Shown piece by piece: positions 55,346 through 64,000 of a DNA stretch of 64,000 nucleotides. Origin of the DNA: Quisquiliibacterium sp036525975. GTDB lineage: Bacteria > Pseudomonadota > Gammaproteobacteria > Burkholderiales > Burkholderiaceae_E. Below the pieces are notes generated by a model. The model had not been told where the DNA came from and searched no databases. It saw only the letters and a list, made by a program, of their open reading frames with translations. Positions within the stretch are counted from its first letter, which is position 1, and each line of letters begins with the position of its first letter. The stretch covers positions 1 to 64,000 of the forward strand of contig DATCZK010000141.1 of assembly GCA_036525975.1 (NCBI GenBank). The letters run 5' to 3'. Both the position numbers and the translations under genes were made by a program.

Positions 55346-56083
55346 ATGAACGAGCAAGGCAACGGACCCGGCGCCACCGGCGCCGCCCACGGCGCCTCCA
55401 CCGGCTTGGCCCACGGCGCCTCCACCGGCGCCTCCGCCGGCCCTGCCGACAGCGGCACCCGGCCGGCCGCGCCCCGGCGGCGCCGCTTCTGGCTCTTCGC
55501 CGGATTGGCGGGCGCCGCCTCCGCGCTCGCCGCCTGCGCGCAGCCCGGATCGGGGCCGCGCGGCGAGGGCGGCGCCTGGGGCGGGCACCCCCATGGCAAT
55601 CCCTACGGTCATCCGCACGGGCAGCCGCACGGGCACCCGCACGGGCACCTGCACGGGCACCCGCACGGGCACCACTACCGCGGCTGGGGGCGCGGCGGGG
55701 CGCCGGATCCGCAGCGCATGGCCGAGCGCGTCGATCGCGTGGTGGAGCGCGTGCTCTCGAGGGTGGGCGCGAGCGACGCGCAGAAACAGAAGGTTGCCGA
55801 CATCGCCAGGCGCGCGATGGCCGAGCTCGCGCCGATGCGCGCGAAGATGCGCCAAGCGCGCCGTCGCGGCGTGGATCTGCTCGCGGCGCCCGCCATCGAC
55901 CGCGCCGCGATCGAGCGGCTGCGCGCCGAGCGCGTGCAGGACGTGGACGCGCTCTCGCGCCGGATCTCCGGCGCGATGATCGAGGCGGCCGAAGTGCTCA
56001 GCGCCGAGCAGCGCGCGAAGCTCAGGGCCGCATTCGGGCGGAGGATGGGCCGCCGCTGGTCCTCAGGCGCGTGGCTCGGCTGA
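55346..56083 (+). CDS. His-rich Tat-type lipoprotein, Spy/CpxP-like
   Basis: 245 residues. The N-terminus has two H-G-A-S-T-G repeats, then R44-R-R-R47-F-W-L-F and a hydrophobic core ending in lipobox L-A-A-C64, so it is likely exported (perhaps by Tat) and lipidated. Residues 81-110 hold 13 histidines in H-P-H-G/G-H-P repeats, a probable metal-binding tract. The helical remainder (about 118-235) resembles Spy/CpxP or CnrX-type periplasmic sensors, with L-S-A-E-Q-R-A-K-L-R near the end. Role unknown; metal buffering or envelope stress are the best guesses. Confidence 0.75.
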   Translation: MNEQGNGPGATGAAHGASTGLAHGASTGASAGPADSGTRPAAPRRRRFWLFAGLAGAASALAACAQPGSGPRGEGGAWGGHPHGNPYGHPHGQPHGHPHGHLHGHPHGHHYRGWGRGGAPDPQRMAERVDRVVERVLSRVGASDAQKQKVADIARRAMAELAPMRAKMRQARRRGVDLLAAPAIDRAAIERLRAERVQDVDALSRRISGAMIEAAEVLSAEQRAKLRAAFGRRMGRRWSSGAWLG

Positions 56084-56123
56084 GGCGCGTGCCTCTGGGC
56101 CGCGCGCCTCTGGGCCGCGCGCC

Positions 56124-57485
<1,362 letters not shown>

Positions 57486-57516
57486 GTATTGCCTTGTGAG
57501 AAGACCTGCGTCGACC

Positions 57517-57543
57517 TGCCGCTGCGGGCTTTGCCCGGCGGCA
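57517..57543 (-). promoter_or_regulatory. hairpin in the rhlE leader
   Basis: TGCCGCCGGGC pairs with GCCCG..GCGGCA around an AAA loop, 32 nt before the rhlE ATG, inside a predicted 132-nt leader. DEAD-box helicase messages are often controlled through structured leaders; here it is only a suggestion. Confidence 0.4.
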
Positions 57544-57624
57544 CCAGTCGGGAAGACGAAGAGGGTTTTTGAAACAGGTCGATTGACAGCGGCTGGAGAC
57601 TGGTGATCAGTGCCGCTGGGGCGC

Positions 57625-57653
57625 AGTGTACCCGCGACTGTTGCGTTGCACAA
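57625..57653 (-). promoter_or_regulatory. possible sigma-70 promoter of rhlE
   Basis: Minus strand: TTGTGC (57648-57653), 17-bp spacer, TACACT (57625-57630). The match is moderate. Confidence 0.35.
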
Positions 57654-57728
57654 CACAGGGGGTGGATTTTCGCGCTCGGGGCGACGGACGGCGCAACGCG
57701 CCGTCGCCGCGGCCTGCGCCGCCCGAGC

Positions 57729-57760
57729 GGCTCTCGTCGGGCGCGGCTCTCGTCGGGCGC
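57729..57760. repeat. 16-bp tandem duplication
   Basis: Two exact copies of GGCTCTCGTCGGGCGC lie just beyond the stop of the hydroxyacid-dehydrogenase gene, in the 299-bp gap to rhlE. The remainder of the gap holds the rhlE promoter and leader. Confidence 0.8.
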
Positions 57761-57784
57761 GGCAGTCGGCGCGATCCCGGCGAT

Positions 57785-58759
57785 CTAGCCCTGCGGCGGC
57801 GGCCGGCGCGTGCCCTCGCACACCGGATAGTCGGGCCGCCCGGTGCGCATCCAGCGCACGATGTTCATCGCCGCCTTGCGCCGCAGTTCCACCTCGGCCT
57901 GCACCGAGTAGAACGCGCTGTGCGGGGTGAACAGCACGCGCGGGTCGTCGAGCAGCGGGTGACCGGGGGGCACCGGCTCGCGCGGCAGCACGTCCAGCCC
58001 CACGCCGGCGAGGCGGTCGGCCTGCACCGCCGCGGTGAGCGCGTCGATGTCGATCACGGCGCCGCGCGCGGTGTTCACCAGGTACGACCCCGGCTTCATC
58101 AGCCCCAGCAGGCGCTCGCCGACCATGTTGCGGGTCTCGTCGCTGAGCAGGCAGTGGATCGAGATCGCGTCGGCCTGCGAGAACAGCGCGTCGAGCGACA
58201 CGCGCTCCACGTAGGCCGGGAAATCGCCGTCGATCAGGTACGGGTCGTGCGCGATCACCCGCGCGAAGGCGTTGCGCGCGAGGTGCGCGAAGCGCTTGCC
58301 GATGCGCCCGAGCCCGAGCACGCCCACGGTGAGGTTCGACGCGCGCGGAATCAGGCCAGCGGTGGTGTAGTGCCAGTTGCCGGCGCGGATGTCGCGGTCG
58401 TAGCGCGCGAGGCCGCGGATCGCCGCCAGCATCATCCCCAGCGCGTGCGTGGCCACCTCGCCCACGCCGTAGTCGGGCGAGTTCGCCACCCAAACGCCGT
58501 GGCGCTTCGCGCTCGCCACGTCGATCGTGTCGTAGCCCGCCCCGATGCGCGAGCACAGGCCGATCTCGGGTCGCGCGGTGAACACGCGATCCGCCACCGG
58601 CGCGTACTGCACGAGCAGCGCGCTGCAGCCCTCGGATGCGCGGACCACGTCGTCCTCGCTGCGGCACTGCGCCTCGACGAGTTCGATTCCCGCTTCGGCA
58701 AAGATCTCCCGCTCGAGCGTGATGTCGAGCATGTCGAAATCGGTGAAAAGCGCTTTCAT
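57785..58759 (-). CDS. D-isomer-specific 2-hydroxyacid dehydrogenase
   Basis: 324 residues. NAD motif G-V-L-G-L-G-R-I-G near 148. Catalytic Arg in N-T-A-R-G near 232, the Glu of P-R-E-P-V near 262, and H-S-A-F near 285 in place of the more common H-x-A-G/W. The enzyme reduces a 2-keto acid or oxidises a D-2-hydroxyacid; which one is unknown. GGGGAA lies 6 nt before ATG 58759. It is divergent from the SDR gene across only 57 bp, so they may share control. Confidence 0.9.
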   Translation of the reverse strand: MKALFTDFDMLDITLEREIFAEAGIELVEAQCRSEDDVVRASEGCSALLVQYAPVADRVFTARPEIGLCSRIGAGYDTIDVASAKRHGVWVANSPDYGVGEVATHALGMMLAAIRGLARYDRDIRAGNWHYTTAGLIPRASNLTVGVLGLGRIGKRFAHLARNAFARVIAHDPYLIDGDFPAYVERVSLDALFSQADAISIHCLLSDETRNMVGERLLGLMKPGSYLVNTARGAVIDIDALTAAVQADRLAGVGLDVLPREPVPPGHPLLDDPRVLFTPHSAFYSVQAEVELRRKAAMNIVRWMRTGRPDYPVCEGTRRPPPQG

Positions 58760-58816
58760 CGGTCGTTCCCCACGGCAAGCGCGGAATGTACCATCGGGTA
58801 GCTCAAGGGGAGAACA

Positions 58817-59575
58817 ATGAACCAGATCGATCTCAGTGGCCGCTGCGCGGTCGTGACCGGCGGCGCGTCCGGCATCGGCGCCGCGGTTTGCCATCGTCTT
58901 GCCGCGAGCGGGGCGCGCGTCGCCGTGTGGGACCTGCGCGCCGACGCCGCGGCCGCGGTCGCGGCGTCGCTGCCCGAGGTGCCCGCGGGCGCGCACGTGG
59001 CGGTGGGCGTGGACGTCGCCGACGAGCACTCGGTGGACAAGGCCACCTCCGACACGGTGGCCGCGTTCGGGCGGCTCGACATCCTGGTGTGCAGCGCCGG
59101 GCTGGCCGGTGCCAACGCGCTCACCTGGGAGTACTCGGTCGACGAGTGGCGCAAGGTGATGGCGGTGAACGTCGACGGCGTGTTCCTGTGCAATCGCGCG
59201 GCCGTGCCGCGGATGATGGCCAACGACTACGGGCGCATCGTGAACATCGCGTCGATCGCGGGCAAGGAGGGCAACCCCACCGCGTCGGCGTACAGCGCGT
59301 CGAAGGCGGCCGTGATCGGGCTCACGAAGTCGCTGGGCAAGGAAACGGCGAAGAGCGGAATCTGCGTCAACTGCATCACGCCGGCGGCGGTGCGCACGCC
59401 GATCTTCGACCAGATCACGCAGCAGCACATCGACTTCATGCTCTCCAAGATCCCGATGGGCCGGTTCGGGCTGGTGGAGGAGATCGCCGCGATGGTGGCC
59501 TGGCTCGCGTCGGAGGAGTGCTCGTTTTCCACCGGCGCGGTGTTCGACCTCTCCGGCGGGCGGGCCACCTACTGA
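58817..59575 (+). CDS. short-chain dehydrogenase (FabG-like)
   Basis: 252 residues, classical SDR: T-G-G-A-S-G-I-G (14-21), catalytic S near 142, Y-S-A-S-K near 156, and a C-terminal G-R-A-T-Y end. AAGGGGAG ribosome-binding site. Not the fatty-acid enzyme by context; it lies in an operon of hydroxyacid dehydrogenases and probably acts on a sugar acid or hydroxyacid. Its stop overlaps the next ATG. Confidence 0.88.
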   Translation: MNQIDLSGRCAVVTGGASGIGAAVCHRLAASGARVAVWDLRADAAAAVAASLPEVPAGAHVAVGVDVADEHSVDKATSDTVAAFGRLDILVCSAGLAGANALTWEYSVDEWRKVMAVNVDGVFLCNRAAVPRMMANDYGRIVNIASIAGKEGNPTASAYSASKAAVIGLTKSLGKETAKSGICVNCITPAAVRTPIFDQITQQHIDFMLSKIPMGRFGLVEEIAAMVAWLASEECSFSTGAVFDLSGGRATY

Positions 59576-60627
59576 TGGCCGCGCGATTCGACGCGGCCGA
59601 GCTGGTCGCATTCGCTTCGGCGCTGCTCGCGAAGGTGCGGGTCGACGCCGCGATCGCGCGCGACGTCGCCGAGGTGCTGGTCGAGGGCGACCTGCTCGGC
59701 CACGACACGCACGGGCTGCAGCTGCTCGCGCCCTACCTCGCCGAGCTCGACAAGGGCGCGATGCTCGGCGCGGGCGAGCCCGCGGTGATCGCCGAGCGCG
59801 CTTCGGTCGCCACCTGGGACGGGCGGCGCCTGCCCGGCCCCTGGCTGGTGCGCCGCGCGATCGCGTGGGCCGCGCCGCGCGCGCGCGCGAACGGCGCGGC
59901 CACCGTCGTGATCCGGCGCAGCCACCACATCGCCTGCCTCGCCGCTTACCTCGAGCAGGTTGCGCGCGACGGGCTCGTGATGCTGCTCTCGTGCTCCGAC
60001 CCCGAGGTGGCGAGCGTGGCGCCCTACGGCGGCACGCGCGCGGTGTTCACGCCCGACCCGATCGCGATCGGCTTTCCCACCTCGGGCGACCCGGTCATGG
60101 TGGACGTGTCGGCGTCGATCACCACGAACGGGATGAGCGCGCGCCTGCACAAGGCGGGAGAGCGCGGCGCGCACGCGTGGTGGCTCGATTCGAAAGGCCG
60201 CCCCACCGACGACCCCGGCGTGATCTTCACCGAACCGAAGGGCACGATCCTGCCGCTGGGCGGTCTCGAGGCCGGCCACAAGGGCTACGGCCTCGCGCTC
60301 ACGATCGAGGCGCTCACCGGCGCGCTCGCCGGGCACGGGCGCGCCGACCCGCACGAAGGCTGGGGCGCCACCGTCTACCTGCAGCTCTACGACCCGGCGG
60401 CTTTCGCAGGCGCCGACGCCTTCGTCGCGCAGACCGACTGGATCGTGCAGGCCTGCCGGGGCTCGGCCCCGGTGGACCCGGCGCGCCCGGTGCGCCTACC
60501 CGGCGAGCGCGGGCTGGCGCTCAAGCGCGACCAGCTCGCGCGCGGCGTGCAGTTGCAGCCCGCGATCATGCCCGCGCTCGCCGACTGGGCTGCGCGGCTC
60601 GGCGTGACGGCGCCCGCGACGCGCTAG
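59575..60627 (+). CDS. malate/L-lactate dehydrogenase family (Ldh2/YlbC type)
   Basis: 350 residues of the fold that includes ureidoglycolate, malate and sulfolactate dehydrogenases, unrelated to classical lactate dehydrogenase. The catalytic His lies in G-H-D-T-H-G near 43 and R-S-H-H-I near 117, followed by a G-H-K-G-Y-G-L-A-L box near 238. It uses NAD(P). Product unknown; oxidation of a lactate-like fragment from the diketo-acid hydrolase would fit the local pathway (inference). The ATG overlaps the preceding stop. Confidence 0.88.
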   Translation: MAARFDAAELVAFASALLAKVRVDAAIARDVAEVLVEGDLLGHDTHGLQLLAPYLAELDKGAMLGAGEPAVIAERASVATWDGRRLPGPWLVRRAIAWAAPRARANGAATVVIRRSHHIACLAAYLEQVARDGLVMLLSCSDPEVASVAPYGGTRAVFTPDPIAIGFPTSGDPVMVDVSASITTNGMSARLHKAGERGAHAWWLDSKGRPTDDPGVIFTEPKGTILPLGGLEAGHKGYGLALTIEALTGALAGHGRADPHEGWGATVYLQLYDPAAFAGADAFVAQTDWIVQACRGSAPVDPARPVRLPGERGLALKRDQLARGVQLQPAIMPALADWAARLGVTAPATR

Positions 60628-60675
60628 CGCCGGACCGCCGCCGCACCTCCACCGCAGCGCAGCGAGCAATCCCCG

Positions 60676-61614
60676 ATGAGCAAACCCGACATTCTCCTGA
60701 TGGGCCCGATGTACCAGCCCAAGCTCGACGAGCTCGAGGCCGCCTACGCGTGCCACCGCTACTGGTCGAGCGAGGATCGCGAGGCGATGGTCGCGTCGAT
60801 CGCGGATCGCTGCGAGATCGCGGTCACCAACGGCGGTCGCGGGATGACCGCGGCCGAGATGGACATGCTGCCCGGGCTGCGGCTGATCGCCTGCTTCGGC
60901 GTGGGCGTGGACGCGATCGACCTGGCGCACGCGCGCTCGCGCGACATCGCGGTGAGCAACACGCCCGACGTGCTCACCGAAGACGTGGCCGACCTGGCGC
61001 TCGCGCTGCTGCTCTCGGCGGTGCGCCGGATCGCCCAGGGCGACCGCTTCGTGCGCGACGGGCGCTGGGCGCGCAACGGCTTCGGCATCACGCGCAGCCT
61101 GCAGGGGCGGCGCGTGGGCGTCGTCGGGCTGGGGCGGATCGGCCGCGCGATCGCGCGGCGCTGCGAGGCCTTCAACTGCGAGATCGGCTACTTCGGCCCG
61201 AACCGAAAGAGCGACGTCGACTACGCCTACTTCGACGACGTGACCGCGCTCGCCGACTGGGCCACCGTGCTGATCGCCGCGTGCCCCGGCGGGCCGGCCA
61301 CGCACCGGATCGTGTCGCGCGCCGCGCTGCGCGCCCTCGGCCCGGACGGGGTCTTCGTGAACATCGCGCGCGGGTCGGTGGTGGACCAGGCCGCGATGGT
61401 GGAGCTGCTCGTCTCGGGCGCGCTCGGCGGCGCCGGGCTCGACGTGTTCGACAACGAACCGCACGTGCCCGAGCAGCTGGTCGCGCTCGACACGGTGACG
61501 CTGCAGCCGCACCAGGGCAGCGCCACGCACCCGACGCGCGCGGCGATGGGGCAGCTCGTGCTCGACAACGTCGCGGCCTTCGTGGCGGGCAAGCCGCTCG
61601 TCACGCCGGTCTGA
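60676..61614 (+). CDS. 2-hydroxyacid dehydrogenase (GhrB/hydroxypyruvate-reductase-like)
   Basis: 312 residues. NAD motif G-V-V-G-L-G-R-I-G-R near 151. Catalytic residues Arg in N-I-A-R-G near 231, Glu in D-N-E-P near 260 and His in P-H-Q-G-S near 280. The V-G-V-D-x-I-D box of the substrate domain is present. It would reduce glyoxylate or hydroxypyruvate, or oxidise D-2-hydroxyacids. It closes the accessory block and is convergent with the CNP1-like gene after 33 bp. Confidence 0.9.
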   Translation: MSKPDILLMGPMYQPKLDELEAAYACHRYWSSEDREAMVASIADRCEIAVTNGGRGMTAAEMDMLPGLRLIACFGVGVDAIDLAHARSRDIAVSNTPDVLTEDVADLALALLLSAVRRIAQGDRFVRDGRWARNGFGITRSLQGRRVGVVGLGRIGRAIARRCEAFNCEIGYFGPNRKSDVDYAYFDDVTALADWATVLIAACPGGPATHRIVSRAALRALGPDGVFVNIARGSVVDQAAMVELLVSGALGGAGLDVFDNEPHVPEQLVALDTVTLQPHQGSATHPTRAAMGQLVLDNVAAFVAGKPLVTPV

Positions 61615-61647
61615 TCACAGCCGCCGGATCGCGCAACGCTCGCCGGG

Positions 61648-62238
61648 TCAGTACCGTCGTTCCGGCCCGCTGCGCAGGCGCTCGACCAGCCGCGCGGCGT
61701 CGAGCGAGGCCGCCGCGCCGCCCGTGCACAGTCGTGCGAACAGTTCCGGGTGGTGGCGGTTCACCGTGTCGCTCGTGTTCAGCGGCCGCCAGGGGCTGTT
61801 GCGCAGCACCGACCAGCTGCCGTCGGTGCGCGCGATCGCGAGCAGCCGCTGCTCGCCGCGGTCGCAGCGCAGCGCCTCGTAGCTCACGTTGCGAACGCCG
61901 GTGCCGCTGGTCACGATCAGCATGAACTGCACCACCCGCTCGCGTTCGACCCGAAGGCTCGCGGGGTCGACGGCGAAGCGGTTCGTGGTGACCGGGCTCA
62001 CGTAGAACTCCACCGCGTCCGCCGCCCTGGGCACCGCCGGCATCGGGTCGGGCAGGTCGGCCTCCACCGCCTGGTCGCGCGGCCCGGTGAGGCCCACGTT
62101 CTGCGCCTGCGCGGGCGCCGGAGCGAGCAGCGCGAACAACGCGAACAACGCGAACAACGTGGGCAGCGCGAACAACGCGGGCAACGCGGCGCCGGGCGCG
62201 GCCGTTCGTGCCGCCGTCGCGCTGTGCCGGGATTTCAA
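61648..62238 (-). CDS. CNP1-like exported protein
   Basis: 196 residues. A long N-terminal signal region (about 1-46, ending A-Q-A-Q) contains repeated L-F-A units coded by 9-bp tandem repeats. The mature part resembles the CNP1-like family, uncharacterised exported proteins of betaproteobacteria whose gene usually sits between proB and rppH. The residues N-x-Y-E-A-L-R-C-D and W-R-P-L fit this family. Function unknown. Confidence 0.8.
   Translation of the reverse strand: MKSRHSATAARTAAPGAALPALFALPTLFALFALFALLAPAPAQAQNVGLTGPRDQAVEADLPDPMPAVPRAADAVEFYVSPVTTNRFAVDPASLRVERERVVQFMLIVTSGTGVRNVSYEALRCDRGEQRLLAIARTDGSWSVLRNSPWRPLNTSDTVNRHHPELFARLCTGGAAASLDAARLVERLRSGPERRY
62132..62185 (-). repeat. 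9-bp tandem repeat in a signal-peptide region
   Basis: Six nine-base units (GCGAACAAC or variants on the plus strand) code for L-F-A repeats in the hydrophobic core of the CNP1-like signal peptide. In-frame copy change would alter core length. Confidence 0.8.
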
Positions 62239-62251
62239 CTCGGCCCCGCCT

Positions 62252-62842
62252 TCAGTCGGAGTCGGCGCCGTCGGACGGCGCGGGCGCCGCCGCGACGGCC
62301 AGCGCGTCGCGCTCCCCGGCGCGGCCCCGCGGGCGGCCCCGCTGCCGCAGGAAACGCCCCGGGCCGCGGTCGTTGAAGACGTGGGCGGCGAGCTCGTCGA
62401 GCGCCTGCCGGTAGACCTCGCGCTTGAACTCGATCACCGCCTCGAGCGGGATCCAGTAATCGTGCCAGCGCCAGGCGTCGAATTCCGGCTGCGCCGACGC
62501 GCGCAAGCTCACGTCGGTGTCGCGCCCGAGCATCCGAAGCAGAAACCAGATCTGCTTCTGTCCCCTATAGTGGCCTCGCCACTCTCGCCGCACCCAGTGT
62601 TCGGGCACCTCGTAGCGCAACCAGTCGCGTGTCCGGGCAATGATTCGCACGTGTTCGGGCATCAGCCCGACTTCCTCGTGCAGCTCGCGAAACATCGCCT
62701 GTTCGGGCGATTCGCCGCGCTTGATGCCGCCTTGAGGAAACTGCCATGAGTGCTCGCGAACCCGCTTGCCCCAGAAAACCTCGTTCCTGCCGTTGACCAG
62801 GATGATGCCGACATTGGGGCGGAAGCCGTCTCGATCCAGCAT
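62252..62842 (-). CDS. rppH: RNA pyrophosphohydrolase RppH
   Basis: 196 residues. The Nudix box G-G-I-K-R-G-E with R-E-L-H-E-E-V-G-L lies near 38-60. The N-terminus M-L-D-R-D-G-F-R-P-N-V-G-I is typical. It removes pyrophosphate from mRNA 5' ends to start decay. A C-terminal about 40-residue Arg/Ala extension is common in betaproteobacteria. It is divergent from proS across 92 bp; a perfect minus-strand TATAAT (62876-62881) without a good -35 lies there. Confidence 0.94.
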   Translation of the reverse strand: MLDRDGFRPNVGIILVNGRNEVFWGKRVREHSWQFPQGGIKRGESPEQAMFRELHEEVGLMPEHVRIIARTRDWLRYEVPEHWVRREWRGHYRGQKQIWFLLRMLGRDTDVSLRASAQPEFDAWRWHDYWIPLEAVIEFKREVYRQALDELAAHVFNDRGPGRFLRQRGRPRGRAGERDALAVAAAPAPSDGADSD

Positions 62843-62934
62843 TCCCGCACCCCTCGATACTTTAGAATCGCGTCGATTATAAGGCGCGACGCCCGAACAC
62901 GTCGCGTTCTTTCACCCGAAAGCGAAGCGAATCC

Positions 62935-64000
62935 ATGAGAGCCAGCCGGTTTCACGTCTCCACGTTGAAGGAAGCACCCGCCGACGCCGAGGTCGTCAGC
63001 CACAAGCTGATGACCCGCGCGGGAATGATCAAGCGGCTCGCGGGCGGCATCTACACCTACTTGCCGATGGGCCTGCGCGTGATCCGGCGCATCGAGAACA
63101 TCATCCGCGAGGAGATGAACCGCGCCGGCGCGGTGGAGTTGCTGATGCCGGTCGTGCAACCGGCCGAATTGTGGATGGAGTCGGGCCGCTGGGAGCAGTA
63201 CGGGCCGGAGTTGCTGCGCCTCAAGGACCGGCACCAGCGCGACTTCATCGTGCAGCCCACCTCGGAGGAGGTGATCACCGACATCGCGCGCCAGGAGATC
63301 AGGAGCTACCGGCAGATGCCGAAGAATTTCTATCACATCCAGACCAAGTTCCGCGACGAGCGCAGGCCGCGCTTCGGCGTGATGCGCGGGCGCGAGTTCA
63401 CGATGAAGGACGCCTACTCGTTCGACCGCGATCGCGACGCCGCGCTCCTGAGCTACCAGGCGATGTTCGACGCCTACGTGCGCATCTTCGACCGCATGGG
63501 GCTCACCTACCGCACGGTGGCGGCCGACACCGGAGCGATCGGCGGGTCGGCGAGCCACGAGTTCCAGGTGATCGCCGACACCGGCGAGGACGCGATCGCG
63601 TATTGCCCGCAGTCGGGCTACGCGGCCAACGTGGAACTCGCCGAGGCGCTCGCGCTGCTGCCCGAGCGCGCCGCGCCCGCGCAGCCGCTGGCGAAGACCC
63701 CCACGCCCGGCAAGGCGCGCTGCGAGGACGTTGCCGAGCTGCTGGGCCTGCCGCTCGAGCGCACGGTGAAGTCGCTGGTGCTCGCGGTCGACGCCCGGGA
63801 GCCGGTGAAGGACGGCGCAGCCGATTTCGTCGCGCCGCGCGTCGCCGGCACGCAGATCTGGCTGCTGCTGGTGCGCGGCGATCACGCGCTGAACGAGGTC
63901 AAGGCCGGCAAGGTCGAGGGCCTGAAGGGCTTTCGCTTCGCCACCGAGGGGGAGATCCTGTCGCACTTCGGCACGAACCCGGGCTACATCGGGCCGATCG
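62935..64000 (+). CDS. proS: prolyl-tRNA synthetase, 5' part
   Basis: The first 355 residues are present; the gene runs off the window. Class II synthetase: motif 2 region F-R-D-E-R-R-P-R-F-G-V-M-R-G, then K-D-A-Y-S-F-D, and the Q-P-T-S-E-E binding box near 103. From about residue 220 begins the bacterial-type editing insertion, which removes mischarged alanine. It charges tRNA-Pro. The ATG at 62935 gives the standard M-R-A-S-R-F start. Confidence 0.96.
   Translation, partial: MRASRFHVSTLKEAPADAEVVSHKLMTRAGMIKRLAGGIYTYLPMGLRVIRRIENIIREEMNRAGAVELLMPVVQPAELWMESGRWEQYGPELLRLKDRHQRDFIVQPTSEEVITDIARQEIRSYRQMPKNFYHIQTKFRDERRPRFGVMRGREFTMKDAYSFDRDRDAALLSYQAMFDAYVRIFDRMGLTYRTVAADTGAIGGSASHEFQVIADTGEDAIAYCPQSGYAANVELAEALALLPERAAPAQPLAKTPTPGKARCEDVAELLGLPLERTVKSLVLAVDAREPVKDGAADFVAPRVAGTQIWLLLVRGDHALNEVKAGKVEGLKGFRFATEGEILSHFGTNPGYIGPI

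Overview
The window reads as a chromosomal segment of a high-GC betaproteobacterium, most likely Burkholderiales or Rhodocyclales. The evidence is the GC-rich third codon positions, the block ispB / rplU-rpmA-obgE-proB / CNP1-like-rppH-proS, the aerobic benzoyl-CoA (box) pathway with a BoxR-type regulator, TRAP sugar-acid transport, and a PEP-CTERM protein. About 50 genes are packed tightly and no gene-free stretch exceeds 300 bases. The largest gaps are 57486-57784, 32093-32359, 19790-20043 and 10050-10288. The window starts inside a cytochrome c gene and ends inside proS.

Layout. (1) 1-4297: end of a membrane-anchored c-type cytochrome, a cytochrome b subunit, and a convergent two-component system whose sensor kinase carries two c-heme motifs in its periplasmic loop. 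(2) 4469-10049, minus strand: boxR-boxC-boxB-boxA for aerobic benzoyl-CoA epoxidation and ring cleavage. (3) 10289-15919, divergent: a zinc alcohol dehydrogenase and an NAD-type formate dehydrogenase with a NuoE/NuoF-fused beta subunit. BoxC releases formate, so the linkage makes metabolic sense. The alpha subunit gene, however, is cut by an in-frame TAG just before its C-terminal cofactor-binding domain. (4) 15998-19789: putA without its DNA-binding domain. (5) 20044-26160: a CusCBA-type copper/silver RND efflux operon whose fusion protein carries a CusF-like domain, ending 7 bp from tRNA-Pro(CGG). (6) 26334-30610: ispB, rplU, rpmA, obgE, proB.

(7) 30703-61614 is about 31 kb of accessory DNA lying between proB and the CNP1-like/rppH/proS genes that I would expect next to it. 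It holds an exported DsrE-like protein, a truncated sterol-desaturase-type gene, a 58-residue PEP-CTERM protein and an RHS-repeat protein ending in a DUF2235/Tle1-type lipase domain. It also holds a large sugar-acid catabolic set: a UxaA/GarD dehydratase, two enolase-superfamily dehydratases, a complete DctPQM TRAP transporter, an idonate-dehydrogenase-like enzyme, a GntR regulator, a UxuB-like oxidoreductase, a 2-keto-3-deoxy-L-fuconate-dehydrogenase-like SDR with an FAH hydrolase, and several hydroxyacid dehydrogenases. Within it sit an ABC exporter, a polyamine/iron-type ABC importer, a His-rich lipoprotein and rhlE.

(8) 61648-64000: CNP1-like gene, rppH and the start of proS.

Working model (inference): the left part couples aromatic degradation to formate oxidation, and the right part imports acidic sugars and dehydrates, oxidises and hydrolyses them to central metabolites. 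No transposase, integrase, phage gene or CRISPR array was seen. Many long frames antisense to real genes are high-GC artefacts and were left out.
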